A program made the translations under genes and the position numbers. The notes under the pieces are model-generated. The model saw only the letters and a list, made by a program, of their open reading frames with translations, was not told where the DNA came from and made no database searches. From a virus, in IMG/VR virus record IMGVR_UViG_3300032050_000536, positions 1 to 31,332 of that record: a stretch of 31,332 nt of DNA; one strand, 5' to 3'. Shown here piece after piece: positions 14,510 through 24,800 of the stretch. Each line of letters starts with the position of its first letter. The stretch's first letter is position 1.

Positions 14510-14518
14510 ATTATACCA
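14510..14518 (-). promoter_or_regulatory. Extended -10 promoter, candidate leaderless start
   Basis: Minus-strand TGGTATAAT, overlapping the stop of the preceding gene. Six bases separate TATAAT from the ATG at 14501-14503 and there is no Shine-Dalgarno, so RNA could begin at or within one or two bases of the A of the ATG. The same nonamer occurs at 31112-31120. Confidence 0.45.
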
Positions 14519-14948
14519 GACTTACGGTTCCAGAGTTGTATATCTCTAAATCGTCGTTTAAAACTGGATTTATTGATGATACCTGCACAATTACTAGAAC
14601 AGAGTTTGTTCCAGTTTTTAGAAATGAATAATTGCTTGATCCAGTGGTTGCTTTGTAAGTTGGCAAAGCAGAATCAAAACCCACAAAAACATCATATAGT
14701 ATTTGTGTAGAAACATCTCCCGATTCCCAATTTACGATTACTGTATTCCCTACAATATTTATATCACCACTTCCAGGAGCAACTGCTGAGGACTCGGTAG
14801 AAAATATTGGAGAGTAGGCAGATTTTCTATTTTTATCTTCTGCAACTATCCTAAATCTTAAAATTTTGGTGTTCGCTGTCGTCACCTTGCCCAACAATTC
14901 TTTTTTAACAACAACATTTTTAATTCCAGGATCTGGTGTGATCGACAT
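14511..14948 (-). CDS. FN3/Ig-like tail protein
   Basis: 145 residues, beta-sandwich-like. The stretch ILRFRIVAEDKNRKSAYSPI, then NTVIVNWESG and ILYDVFVGFDS near 70-95, carries the Trp and Tyr spacing seen in fibronectin type III domains (core W in VIVNW, a Y in YDVFVG). Phage FN3-like domains decorate tails and can help weak surface binding. The gene lies two bases after the stop of the preceding tail gene. It could alternatively be another beta-sandwich Ig-like domain. Structural role is likely from composition and location. Confidence 0.6.
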   Translation of the reverse strand: MSITPDPGIKNVVVKKELLGKVTTANTKILRFRIVAEDKNRKSAYSPIFSTESSAVAPGSGDINIVGNTVIVNWESGDVSTQILYDVFVGFDSALPTYKATTGSSNYSFLKTGTNSVLVIVQVSSINPVLNDDLEIYNSGTVSLV

Positions 14949-14950
14949 AA

Positions 14951-16114
14951 TTAAACATCCAGTGCAAATCTAAACTCAATATAGTTTGTAGTATTTGCTG
15001 ACTTAATGATTGGCCTTTCTTGTTTATTTTTTATTACAGAATAGCCAGTGAGGCCATACAAAGAGTTTGTGGACGTAACATTTTCAAGTCTTAGTCCATC
15101 TAGACATAGATAGAAAGAGTCTGAAGGAATTCCAGACTTTGTTATTTGTCCATAAATTTTTGACAAAGAAACCTGATCCCACAAGAAACCTGTTGTCTTT
15201 TTTATATTTTGAAATTGTTTTGCTGAAACAACATATCTATTTTCTTGAAGATTTCTTTTGTCTGTAGATACTCCAGAAGCAAATGCCTGATCATCAATAT
15301 CTACCTGAAACTTTGCATACTCTTGGCCTCCTGTAGAATTAACATGAGAAAACTCTATTAAAATTTTCACATTGTCTGGAACTGTCAAAGAGTCTTCGAC
15401 TTTGCTTGCAATAGAAAATGCCAGTCTTAATTCATCAAGAGGACTATTCTTTGAAAAATTAACGGAGGGGCTATCTAATCTTATGTAGTCAGAAGTTGAT
15501 GATGCCTGCATTTCTCCTTGAGCGTCAACTGTAATTGTTGATGTGTCTCCACGCAGAACAATTATATTATTTAAAAATCTGCATCTTTCATTTCTTCCAA
15601 CTCTGTCATCTGATGTAAAAATTCTATTATCGGCATTTGTTGCAAAAACTTTGTCACTTATGTTTATAGTTCCGTTTGCATCTTCTCCGTCTAGAGGTTC
15701 AAGTTTCGGAGGTATTACAACAGGAGAACCTCCTGCCTGACTATATTTCCAGTCATCAGTATCGGTAAAAGAATATACGTTTTTACTATCAAATGATCCT
15801 GCTACTGGGTTTGATGCTGCAGAAAATATTCCAACCTCTGTAATTTCATACCTTTCTGCTGTAGGCAGTTCTGCGGTAAGGACTATCTTAGACAAACCAC
15901 CTTCATCAACAAAACCTCTAGAGATAATTGGCATACGCAACATTTCAAAATCTAAAGACTTCTTGTCTCTTATTACATCTAGTTCTGAATTAGTAAAAGG
16001 ATAATCAGACGCCACTGGCTTTGGTCCACAGCCTATAGCAATATGAGAGGCGTAAGACGTTGTCTGTCCAACAAGGTACTTAGCCAAAAGGTTCTTGCCT
16101 ACATTAGTTATCAT
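14951..16114 (-). CDS. Minor tail protein, putative fibre or tip component
   Basis: 387 residues. The N-terminal 120 residues (ITNVGKNLLAKYLVGQTTSY, IAIGCGPKPV, YEITEVGIFSA near 87-97) resemble the N-terminal attachment module of tail fibre-like proteins that dock to the baseplate or tip. The middle and C-terminal parts are beta-rich (IIVLRGDTSTITVDAQGEM, FQVDIDDQAF) and probably carbohydrate- or receptor-directed. No enzymatic motif recognised. The ATG overlaps the end of the previous gene by four bases (ATGA). Sits in a run of four small tail genes after the hub protein. Confidence 0.6.
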   Translation of the reverse strand: MITNVGKNLLAKYLVGQTTSYASHIAIGCGPKPVASDYPFTNSELDVIRDKKSLDFEMLRMPIISRGFVDEGGLSKIVLTAELPTAERYEITEVGIFSAASNPVAGSFDSKNVYSFTDTDDWKYSQAGGSPVVIPPKLEPLDGEDANGTINISDKVFATNADNRIFTSDDRVGRNERCRFLNNIIVLRGDTSTITVDAQGEMQASSTSDYIRLDSPSVNFSKNSPLDELRLAFSIASKVEDSLTVPDNVKILIEFSHVNSTGGQEYAKFQVDIDDQAFASGVSTDKRNLQENRYVVSAKQFQNIKKTTGFLWDQVSLSKIYGQITKSGIPSDSFYLCLDGLRLENVTSTNSLYGLTGYSVIKNKQERPIIKSANTTNYIEFRFALDV

Positions 16115-16641
16115 TGAGTGCTCCCGTAGTATATTGTATCATCAAAAGTGTTTCCAGCGGTTAATATTTCAACTTCTACCTGCTCATTTTCTTTTATGTT
16201 TATTAAATTAATCACAAGGTCTCCGCTTATTGGGTCTATATAAATAGACTTTCCGTTGTAGACTTTTACTCCATCGACCAGGTCGTATCCGTTTCCATAC
16301 CTAGGAAGATAGTTTGGAATTGATATAGCAAGTGATTTAAAAAATGAGTCAGCAGACTGTAATCTTAAAACATTGTTTGGATTATACTGTAGGTAAAGAT
16401 CTGTTAAATTTTTTATTGGTGTATAAATTACTGTCTGACCATTGACCAGGTCGTGCCTAGATATTGTAGCAAGTTCAAAACCACCTATATCTTCAAATAT
16501 AAGGTCTGTCATTATTTCAATAGCAACAGCCTGTTCTCCAAATATTAGTAAGTCTGGGGTTGCAACTTTGACAGAATCAGAGGTATTGGTTTTGACTGGA
16601 TTTGGAATTCCTGCTGTTGCTGGCATGCTTGTGTCTGCCAT
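16111..16641 (-). CDS. Minor tail protein
   Basis: 176 residues, no clear family. Low-complexity start (MADTSMPATAGIPNPVKT) then a mixed alpha/beta body (LLIFGEQAVAIEIMTDLIFE, NGKSIYIDPISGDLVINLIN) and a strand-rich end (EQVEVEILTAG). No cysteines, signal peptide or membrane segment. The ribosome site GAGGTGG lies five bases before the ATG, inside the last codons of the hub gene, and the two genes abut (stop then ATG). Position between hub and fibre genes supports a tail-tip connector role; this is inference. Confidence 0.5.
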   Translation of the reverse strand: MADTSMPATAGIPNPVKTNTSDSVKVATPDLLIFGEQAVAIEIMTDLIFEDIGGFELATISRHDLVNGQTVIYTPIKNLTDLYLQYNPNNVLRLQSADSFFKSLAISIPNYLPRYGNGYDLVDGVKVYNGKSIYIDPISGDLVINLINIKENEQVEVEILTAGNTFDDTIYYGSTQ

Positions 16642-19600
16642 TTATACCACCTCACTTAAAAATAGTTGCATCTCTGGACCGTTTGAATTTCTTGAAAAAT
16701 CAATATTGTATACAACAAATCTGCTTGAAGAGTCTGCAGCAATATCTATTCCATTCTCTTTGTAGTCTACGCTTACTATATCTCCAAGTTGGATTGTTGG
16801 AATAGAAAATATTTTAACTCCAAGTGCTTTTCTTGGTTTTGATATTTTTGTAACAAGCCACCTCATTAGTTCAGATGCTTCATCTTGTGACTGAATATAG
16901 GCAGCATCTAAAGAAAAATCTTTTCTTCCGTGCTGCATACGGCTAAACTTTATATCTTCGTAGTCTAACTTAAACTTAAACGGATTTGAAATTAGTTTGT
17001 CTGCAACAAATTTTGGATCTGACATTACGCTATTTTTATTAAAATATTGATCAACTGTCAAAGTATTGCTTGACTGCTGAGTAAAAGTAATTCCCTGAAT
17101 TCTTAAATAGTTTCCACTAGTTTCATCTAGATTAAGCGCAGTATCTGTTGCATTAAACACTAGAAATTCTGCGCCATATGATCCTGCTCTAAATCCAGAA
17201 ATAACAAATCCTTTTATTTTATTGAACGTTGGAGAAATTTTTGCTGTTAGTGCTGGAAATGCTTTGTCATATTTAAAACTAAATTCTGCCACTTCTCTCA
17301 TTATACTTCCAAACTCCTCAAAATAAATATCATACTTTGGTGGTTCTGAAGATCCAATTCCAGAAAGATAGGTATTTTGTATTAATCCACTCATAGCGTA
17401 TTTTCTGAAAGAGTTACCTGCATCAATATCAGAGTCTGCAAAAACAGAATTGACAACGGTTCCCAAAGAAAATGACGTGTTCTGAGAATAATTGTTGCAT
17501 AGTGCATAGACATTTTCAAACATTGCTCTTGAAGAACCTCTGGTAAATAAGGCAATATTTGAATACTCTGGCAATGGATCTGAGTCGTCTACTGTTTTTA
17601 CCATGGTTCCATTTATGTATAAGTAGAACCTTCTTATGTTTCCTATGTTTTCATACTCTACTGCTAAGTCATATACCGTCGGATTTTCTTCAGCAAATAA
17701 TCTTGACTGACCAGTAAACCTGCCATCATCTACTATAATCTTGGCTAAGCCTTTGTATAGGGTAAGTGGAATTGCTTTACCATTGTCAGACTTGACTTTA
17801 TAAAACAAAACATTGTGAACATTTTGTTTTTCTTTTTCTGACAACTTATTTAATCCAAGTGCTGCAATTTCAAAATAATATCCAACGTTGGTTGTTGGGT
17901 TTAGCATTACTGCTATACCTCCAGACCCTCCAGATATTGTAACATTTTTATCTGGGGTAGAACCATTTATAACATAGTATGATGCTGCACCATTAGCAGT
18001 TTGACCACGATCACTACTGTTTTCAATTTTACCAACTAGTCGTATTCTAGTTCCAAAGTGCTTATATTTTTTATCTGTCAAAGGCTTATGCACATATGAT
18101 ACAAAATCTCTTGGCTTATCTTTTGTCGTAAAGTTGGGACCAGTCAAAGAAAGCGCTGATGCTTGAACAGATCCAGGAACCTGCTGAGTTTGTGTAGTTA
18201 TCTCTCCTGTTAAAGAGGTTGACAAAAAGTTTCTAATAAGTCCTGTTCGTGTCGAAGTTCTTGCCAAAGCATCAGAAGATGCTCCATTGCTTATTGTTTT
18301 TCCTGCAGAAGCAACTGTTGTTTGTGGCAAATCAGTTTTTGTTTCAAACAAATATTCTGAAGCCATATAGCATCCTTTTACATTGTCTTCAGATTTCCAA
18401 TAATCAGATATACCAGCAGAATGCTCTACAACTGTTGTTCCAAATTGACCACGGCCATGCTTGGCAACTGGACCATTTTTAAGTTTTAAAATTCCTTCTT
18501 GTTCAAAATAATTAGGAACAGAGTAAATTTTGACAAGGCCTGTTGGATAAATTTTTCCATTAAATGGAAGTTTAGAGAAATAGTTTTGATACTCTTCAAC
18601 TGAAGATATCCAAACATTGCCCGAACCAGTTACGTTATATTGAACTGCGTCATACTTTATAACTTCTCCACTAGAGTAAAAGTAACCATTGTATCTTGTA
18701 ATCCAGTATACCGCTTCTCCAAGACTAAACGTATTGTTTATTACGATACCGTTTTTTACCTCTGGGACTTTATCTGATAGGTTAGAACTTAAAGGTATTG
18801 CAGCAAGCACATATGAAGATTGTGTTCCAACCTCGTTATTAATTGACTTTGTGTTCTCAGTACCAGATACTTCCCAAAGTAGTGCTGGCTTATACACATA
18901 CATTCTTTCATCTTCTAGAAGACTCGCCTGTCTTAAAGTACCGATAGATCTTTGAATATGTCTAACAGTGTAATTTATTGTGCCACCGTTGTAAACCGTG
19001 TTTGACTCATTTGATACCGAAATAATGTTTGCTAGTTTTGCATTGTCTAAAGTTTTATTTTTAATTTCTCTATCTTCATACAAATCGTTAGTTCCTTTAA
19101 GAGCAAATGTGGTTGGTCTTTGTTCTTTAGTTGGCATTATATAGTCTTTGCTCATCATAACAAAGTTATTGTACTCATCAAAAAACATTGCTGTCTGTGT
19201 TGATATTGCCAAATCCTGCAACACCTGAGCAACACTTTTATCTGGAGCAACAAAGAAAAATGGCATTACCATTTCTTTTTCATTAGAGACTCTTCTAAAT
19301 GTATAGTTAGAAAAACCGATACTGTCTAACAAAAGAGAAACTGCAGAACTAACAGAAACCTCTGTCATTAATATTTCTGGTGCTGTAATTGATTCTAGAT
19401 ACCAATACATATCTCTTAACGATATAGAAATTCTTTTATTGACCAAATCTGCTTTTGGAAATGAATCAGAGTATAAAGTTTTCATAGGAACCCAATAGTC
19501 CCAACCACCAACATTTATAATAATTTCATAAAACTTAAACTGCACATGACTATCTACATATTTTGCAATAATACTTGATGGGTTATTTTCGTTAAATGCC

Positions 19601-21189
19601 TGATCATGATCAAAAATATTAATGCTTCCATTTGATGCAACTAACTGTCCTACTGGCAAACCACTTAAACCTAAATCAGATGCGCTTTTATTTATTGAAT
19701 AATCTAACACCTTGTCGGAAAGATTCATTGCAAGTCTTGGAGAAATTTCAATAAGATCAAAAGTGGAATCTTTTGCAGTCATAGAATCTACAACAATCCT
19801 AACTCCAGAAATGTATTCAAACTCTCGATATTTAATTTTATTATCTAAAGAGTTGATAAATTTATCTGGGGAGGTTGCATCTGTAAGGAAGTTGGTTAAC
19901 CTATCAACAGTTTCATCCTGCACATACCATCCGTATTTTGGAGTTATAATTGTGTAGTCTGTGCCATTCCATATATAATATTTTCCTATATCATTTTCAT
20001 TTTCTTTAATAAGATATGCATAGCCAATAACAGACTGCTCAGGAAGTAGTGTGTCACTTGAGTATACCTCGGCAAAAACAAATGTGTCTATCCATTCGTC
20101 TGGAACAATAAAGCCATATGATATTTCAACATAGCCATCGCTTTTAATAATTGCAGAACCGTCTTTTCTTCTTTTTGACGGATCAAACGAAATAATATCT
20201 TGCCAATTTCCTTCTTTTAAGAATTGAATTTTCCATCTGCTTGGAACTTTTTGATTTACCTCTCCATAAAATGGGTCAGCAAAAGAGCCTGTTGAGGAGG
20301 AGAATGGCCCAAGGTCTTCAGTACCTGTATGGGTTTGCATTTTGATTACAACCCTGTTTGTTGGTATTTGCTCTTTGTATACCACGAAAGGACAAGCATC
20401 TTCTATGGCATTTTGAACACCATTTATTTTTGATGCAATTCCATACTCAAAATTTTCTGCTACACCTTTCTTTTCTGTATTGTCCTTGTCAATAAATGTT
20501 TCGCTCAATCCATAGGAAACAGAAGCATCATTATATGTGTACTTATATCTAGTTTCAGTCCTGTATGATGTCCAATATTTAAACTTATCTTTTTTATCTG
20601 GCATATAATATCTTGGTCTATCTGCCATAAACATATTTGGATAATGTAGTTTTCCATTTTCAAAATATACAGCCTTATTGATGCCAGATCTAGGTCTAAA
20701 TCTTTCAAAGCAACTTTCTAAGGAGTATAGCGTTTGAGTTTTTTCTTTTTTAGTTAAAAATGTAGTTGGGGTATTATCATTTTCAAAAGTGCCATCTATC
20801 AAAACATCTGCATCTGTTGCTCCTGTATAAAAATTTCCAACATCATTAATATCAAAACTTGTAGGTAAAGAAGAGTATATAGAAGATGGTTGTTCTGTAC
20901 TCACCCTCCATCGATTTCTAGTGTCCGTGTCAGAAATCTTACACTCATAAGTCGCACCTGAAGAAGATTTGCCTATTGCTCCAGCAGGTGAACAAAAAGC
21001 CCCTGGGGTAATGGTCCATACTGAACTTATTGGGTTTGGTGTTGAAGTTTGGGTTGGTCTATATCTATAATTACCAATATGCTTGATATTGTTTGTTCTG
21101 TTCATATTTAATTCTGCAATAACTGCTGACTTATTTCTAACAGTATCAGCAGTCTCTAAAAAGGTTTGCAGGTCTTTGTCTTCAAACAT
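16642..21189 (-). CDS. Tail hub/adhesion protein (Tal-like) with LamG-like domain
   Basis: 1,515 residues. A longer frame starts at 21222, but the ATG at 21187-21189 overlaps the preceding stop (TAATG) and has GGAAGAAG four bases upstream, so that start is chosen. Residues about 480-690 have the pattern of tail-hub (gp27/Tal-type) proteins (VSSAVSLLLDSIGFSNYTFR ... MPFFFVAPDKSVAQVLQDLA). Residues about 1045-1233 resemble a LamG/concanavalin-like lectin (GTRIRLVGKIENSSDRG ... RRFYLYINGTMVKTV). The C-terminal LGVKIFSIPTIQLGDIVSVDY also looks hub-like. It probably caps the tail tube and helps bind the cell surface. No lysozyme or peptidase motif was noticed. Domain calls are by eye. Confidence 0.7.
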   Translation of the reverse strand: MFEDKDLQTFLETADTVRNKSAVIAELNMNRTNNIKHIGNYRYRPTQTSTPNPISSVWTITPGAFCSPAGAIGKSSSGATYECKISDTDTRNRWRVSTEQPSSIYSSLPTSFDINDVGNFYTGATDADVLIDGTFENDNTPTTFLTKKEKTQTLYSLESCFERFRPRSGINKAVYFENGKLHYPNMFMADRPRYYMPDKKDKFKYWTSYRTETRYKYTYNDASVSYGLSETFIDKDNTEKKGVAENFEYGIASKINGVQNAIEDACPFVVYKEQIPTNRVVIKMQTHTGTEDLGPFSSSTGSFADPFYGEVNQKVPSRWKIQFLKEGNWQDIISFDPSKRRKDGSAIIKSDGYVEISYGFIVPDEWIDTFVFAEVYSSDTLLPEQSVIGYAYLIKENENDIGKYYIWNGTDYTIITPKYGWYVQDETVDRLTNFLTDATSPDKFINSLDNKIKYREFEYISGVRIVVDSMTAKDSTFDLIEISPRLAMNLSDKVLDYSINKSASDLGLSGLPVGQLVASNGSINIFDHDQAFNENNPSSIIAKYVDSHVQFKFYEIIINVGGWDYWVPMKTLYSDSFPKADLVNKRISISLRDMYWYLESITAPEILMTEVSVSSAVSLLLDSIGFSNYTFRRVSNEKEMVMPFFFVAPDKSVAQVLQDLAISTQTAMFFDEYNNFVMMSKDYIMPTKEQRPTTFALKGTNDLYEDREIKNKTLDNAKLANIISVSNESNTVYNGGTINYTVRHIQRSIGTLRQASLLEDERMYVYKPALLWEVSGTENTKSINNEVGTQSSYVLAAIPLSSNLSDKVPEVKNGIVINNTFSLGEAVYWITRYNGYFYSSGEVIKYDAVQYNVTGSGNVWISSVEEYQNYFSKLPFNGKIYPTGLVKIYSVPNYFEQEGILKLKNGPVAKHGRGQFGTTVVEHSAGISDYWKSEDNVKGCYMASEYLFETKTDLPQTTVASAGKTISNGASSDALARTSTRTGLIRNFLSTSLTGEITTQTQQVPGSVQASALSLTGPNFTTKDKPRDFVSYVHKPLTDKKYKHFGTRIRLVGKIENSSDRGQTANGAASYYVINGSTPDKNVTISGGSGGIAVMLNPTTNVGYYFEIAALGLNKLSEKEKQNVHNVLFYKVKSDNGKAIPLTLYKGLAKIIVDDGRFTGQSRLFAEENPTVYDLAVEYENIGNIRRFYLYINGTMVKTVDDSDPLPEYSNIALFTRGSSRAMFENVYALCNNYSQNTSFSLGTVVNSVFADSDIDAGNSFRKYAMSGLIQNTYLSGIGSSEPPKYDIYFEEFGSIMREVAEFSFKYDKAFPALTAKISPTFNKIKGFVISGFRAGSYGAEFLVFNATDTALNLDETSGNYLRIQGITFTQQSSNTLTVDQYFNKNSVMSDPKFVADKLISNPFKFKLDYEDIKFSRMQHGRKDFSLDAAYIQSQDEASELMRWLVTKISKPRKALGVKIFSIPTIQLGDIVSVDYKENGIDIAADSSSRFVVYNIDFSRNSNGPEMQLFLSEVV

Positions 21190-21830
21190 TATACTTCTTC
21201 CAAGGTTACTGAGACATTCCAATAGTCAAACTTAGTTCCTCTTTTTTCAACTGAATAAGAAAAGTCAGTAATAAACATTTCAATCAATTGATTGTACTGC
21301 CGAAGATGATCATATGGCGCTTCTGTTCCTTTAAAAATTCCTTTTCTATCATATGCAAGAAATACCCAGAAAGAACCTTTGTGTGCATCATACCACTCAA
21401 GCATGTCAGCACCACCTGCCCCCCCATCTGTTGTGTAGGACCTTTTTGGAGAAAGCCCACTAATTGTGTCAAATGTGGGAACATCATCGTGAGACCTAGA
21501 AGGAATCAATGTCCAACTAGTACTTAGAGTGAGTTTGTCTGAAATATGATATGATCTCATGCGACCATTAATCATTCTTTCTCTTTTTTCTATTCTTTCA
21601 TTTTTAAACTGTATTGGCTGCCTATTGTCATCAGTTATCAGTAGGAATTGATCTGCTAATGATGGATCTTCTATTCCTTCTGGATCTGCCCCGATTTCAT
21701 AGCCATTAGGAACATAAATTCCATTTTGCAAAGTGCCAGTATTTTCTGACCAAAGCATACCGCTTGGTCTATAATATTTTTGACGACCAAGCATGTAAGT
21801 AACTCTTGGGTCTATCACTTCTTCAACCAT
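21189..21830 (-). CDS. Distal tail protein (Dit-like)
   Basis: 213 residues. The C-terminal half (WYDAHKGSFWVFLAYDRKGI near 145-164, then IEMFITDFSYSVEKRG and YWNVSVTLEEV) has the shape I associate with actinophage minor tail/Dit proteins placed directly after the tape measure gene: a beta-rich ring protein connecting tube and tip. The preceding SYHISDKLTLSTSWTLIPSR strand run fits. AGAGGAG lies nine bases before the ATG, in the end of the tape measure gene, which it overlaps by eight bases. Assignment rests on position plus this motif, not on a search. Alternative: another tail-tip ring protein. Confidence 0.6.
   Translation of the reverse strand: MVEEVIDPRVTYMLGRQKYYRPSGMLWSENTGTLQNGIYVPNGYEIGADPEGIEDPSLADQFLLITDDNRQPIQFKNERIEKRERMINGRMRSYHISDKLTLSTSWTLIPSRSHDDVPTFDTISGLSPKRSYTTDGGAGGADMLEWYDAHKGSFWVFLAYDRKGIFKGTEAPYDHLRQYNQLIEMFITDFSYSVEKRGTKFDYWNVSVTLEEV
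21194..21201 (-). promoter_or_regulatory. Ribosome site deciding the hub protein start
   Basis: GGAAGAAG four bases before the ATG at 21187-21189, within the last codons of the Dit-like gene. The longer frame starting at 21222 is therefore not used. Confidence 0.65.
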
Positions 21831-24800
21831 TTAATGACACTCCTCTAATTCGTCTATTTTCAACATTTTTAATTGTCGACATAACTGCTTGTGCAATCTC
21901 GTTAGGATTTGCATCAGTTTTAGCGTTAACTGTTAATGTGTATGTATTATTATACACTGCTCCGCCAACTGGCTTTCCGCTATTTAATGACTTCATTGTG
22001 TCGACGCCGTGAGTATTTACAGCATACTTACTCATTACAAATTCTCCAGGGGTAAGCATTGCAGGAACAGTATCAGTTCCTTTAGCAAATCCTCCACGAG
22101 CAAAGAACTTAGGAATTAAGCCACCCTTTGATATATATCCAAACTTTTGTCGTCTATCAGCAATAATGTTTAGTCCAGTATTAAATCTTAATGCACTTTC
22201 TGCTGCTGCCAATTGTGCTGCTATTGATGCTGCTCCAATAGCCCCAGACTCTCCTGATGCTAATGCACTTGGATTTACTCCTGCTGCAGCAATGGCTGCT
22301 GCATTCATATCTCCCGCTGCTTTGGCTAGAGCGTATGCGTCTGCTGCTGCTTTTGATGCTGCTGCTGCATCTGTAGTTGCCCCAACTATTGCATCAGTTG
22401 CTGCTTTGTCTGCTGCTACGCTTGCTGCTGCTGCTGCAGCGTTTGCTACAACTGTTGATTGTGCATTTTTAACAGAAACTGGTGTTGAGTTATATTCTTT
22501 TAACTTAGCAAGTATGCTTGCCCACTTTGCGTCAATCGCAGCGGTTGATGCAAGCAACGCTCCTAGTACAGCATCAAAATCTTTTCCTGCAAGAGAGTTT
22601 GCTGCAATTTTTGCTTTTATGGCATCCCACTCTAACTTAGTTTTATCTAGAACTGTTAGTTCTGAAACAAGTTTATCTATTTGTGCCTGTATTAGTTCGT
22701 TGGCAAAAGTTAGGTCTGCAATTTTATCTTCTAACGGCTCAAGTTGATTCTTTTGTATTTCAAAGATAGCATCTTCTTTTTTCTGAATCTCAAGAAGTTT
22801 TGCTTCACGTGCTTCTTCTAAATCATAAATTTGATCTTCCAGATTTCTAATGTCTTGAAGAATTGTAACTCGTCTTGGATCGTTTTCCATTTGATAAAGT
22901 TTTTGAGCATTCTCAAACTGCTTTTGATCAATTTCTTCTTGAGACAAACCAGTCTCTGCTCCTCTAAGGCCTCTAATTTCATTTTCTCTTGACTGCTGCA
23001 AAGCATCAGCCACAGATCCACTAAACCTTTGTGCTGATTGTGCACGAGCATCTTGTGCTGCTTTTGCTGCTGCCGATATATCTCCACTGGTTAGTGCGCC
23101 TGCAATATCAAGTTGACTCTTTTGTTGATTGAGAATTTCTTCATTAACTTCTGCAACCTTAGCAAGAGCCTCTGCTTGCTTGTCATATTCTTTATTAATT
23201 TGCTCTGCTTGATTAGCCATAATTGCAGAGTCATTAGACATCTTCGCATTTTGCTTGTTAATTTCCTCCATGGCACGATCACCAAATTCTGGATCCATCT
23301 CCAAAATTCTTTGCTTATCGCTAATTTTTTCTTGCATTTCTTCTATAGGTCTTGTATAATTCTTTTCAATATCTTTTTCTATATCTCTAATCTCACGATT
23401 AATTAACTCGATTTGACGCCTAAAACCTTTTGCTGCTATTTCTGCATCTTGAATTTGTTTATTGTTAGCATTCATTTGCTGAACCATACCCGATGTTCTT
23501 GGGTCTGCGCCTGTTCTTAGCATTTCTTCCTGCACAGAAAACATCTCGTCTACAAGATCCATACCAGGCTGAGCAGACTCAGAATATTTTCCAGAGTTAT
23601 AGTTTACTTGAATATCAATAATTTTCTTTGCTTCAATAGAGTTTAAATAATCAGCAATTTCTTGAGCATCAACCTTTCCATCCTTTAAGTCTTCAATCAA
23701 GTGTTTTGCAAGTGCTGGGTCATTTAAAACTTCAGACATCTGATCTGCAGAGAAGCCTGCTGCCTGCATTGCTGTTCCAAGTTTAGGCATCTGCTCAAGA
23801 AGTTTAAACTCTTCGTTAGCCTGAATCATTTTTTGCTTAAGAGCAAACCTTTCTGTTTCATCAGTAGCCTTTTTAAGATCTTCAATATACTGCTTTCTTT
23901 CCTTGCTTCCCTTTTTGCCAAGTGCTCCTGCTGCAATTGCTGCTGCAGTAGCAGCATCCTGAACATGTTCTAATGCTTCTGTTGCAGTCGCTCCCTCTGA
24001 AATTAAAATTCTAAAAGCCTTCTCCTGATTTGCAACTTGCTCTACCGCTTCTCTATTAACAACGTTAGCCTCTCCTACAATAGCCTCGTTGTAGGTTCTC
24101 ATAATCTTTTTACCAGTGCCAGTAAATCCTTTTATGTTTGCCTTTGTTTTTGGCTTACCTTTTTCAAATTCAAATATAGCCTTTTTGCCTTTAAGATTTG
24201 CCAGTTTCTTAAAGTCTTCTGAAGACATAGAAGCAATCATATCTCTAAATTCTTTTGGAGCCTTTAGATTTATAAGTCTTTGCTGCAAACCATCAAACAA
24301 GTCAAATGCACGAGAAATATCCTTTTGTGCTTTTTTACTACCGAATGCAGCAAGCATAGACTGTAGTGGCTTGGTTGCATCAAATGCCCCATCACGAACA
24401 TTTTTAATTCTCATTGCAAGGTCATCAAGGAAGTCTAATGGATTTGACCCCTTACCACCATCAGGAGTAGTGTCAACAGGGGCACCGAGAGATGTCACTC
24501 CTCCAACAGAACTGGTTTCTAGTTTTTGTACTGCCATTTCTTCTGGGCTAAGTTTTGCTAATTCTTTTTTAAATTCTGCGACAATTTCTAAGTATCTAGC
24601 ACTTCCGTATGCAACTCCATCTGCTGATGCTTTTTGGAAAGCCAATGTACTTGCTAACTGTTCTCTGTCTGCTTCCCTCATTGCATCTGTTACTGTTGAC
24701 TCATAAGCAAACTGTGTAGCAAGTTTTTGTAAGTATTCTGCCTGACCGTCTAAACTTAGTTTTTGGAATTCTTTATATCTTTCTGTATTTGCTTTAAGGG

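Noticed and set aside
22190-22450. Possible CRISPR array or microsatellite
   Set aside because: Irregular GCT-type codon repeats in frame with the tape measure; no direct repeats with unique spacers.
22166-22747. Plus-strand open frame of 193 codons within the tape measure gene
   Set aside because: It is the antisense shadow of the Ala-rich segment: GCT/GCA repeats read as Ala/Ser-rich on the other strand. It has no ribosome site or recognisable domain.
24116-24706. Plus-strand open frame of 196 codons within the tape measure gene
   Set aside because: Antisense to a well-supported coding region, no ribosome site, no family.
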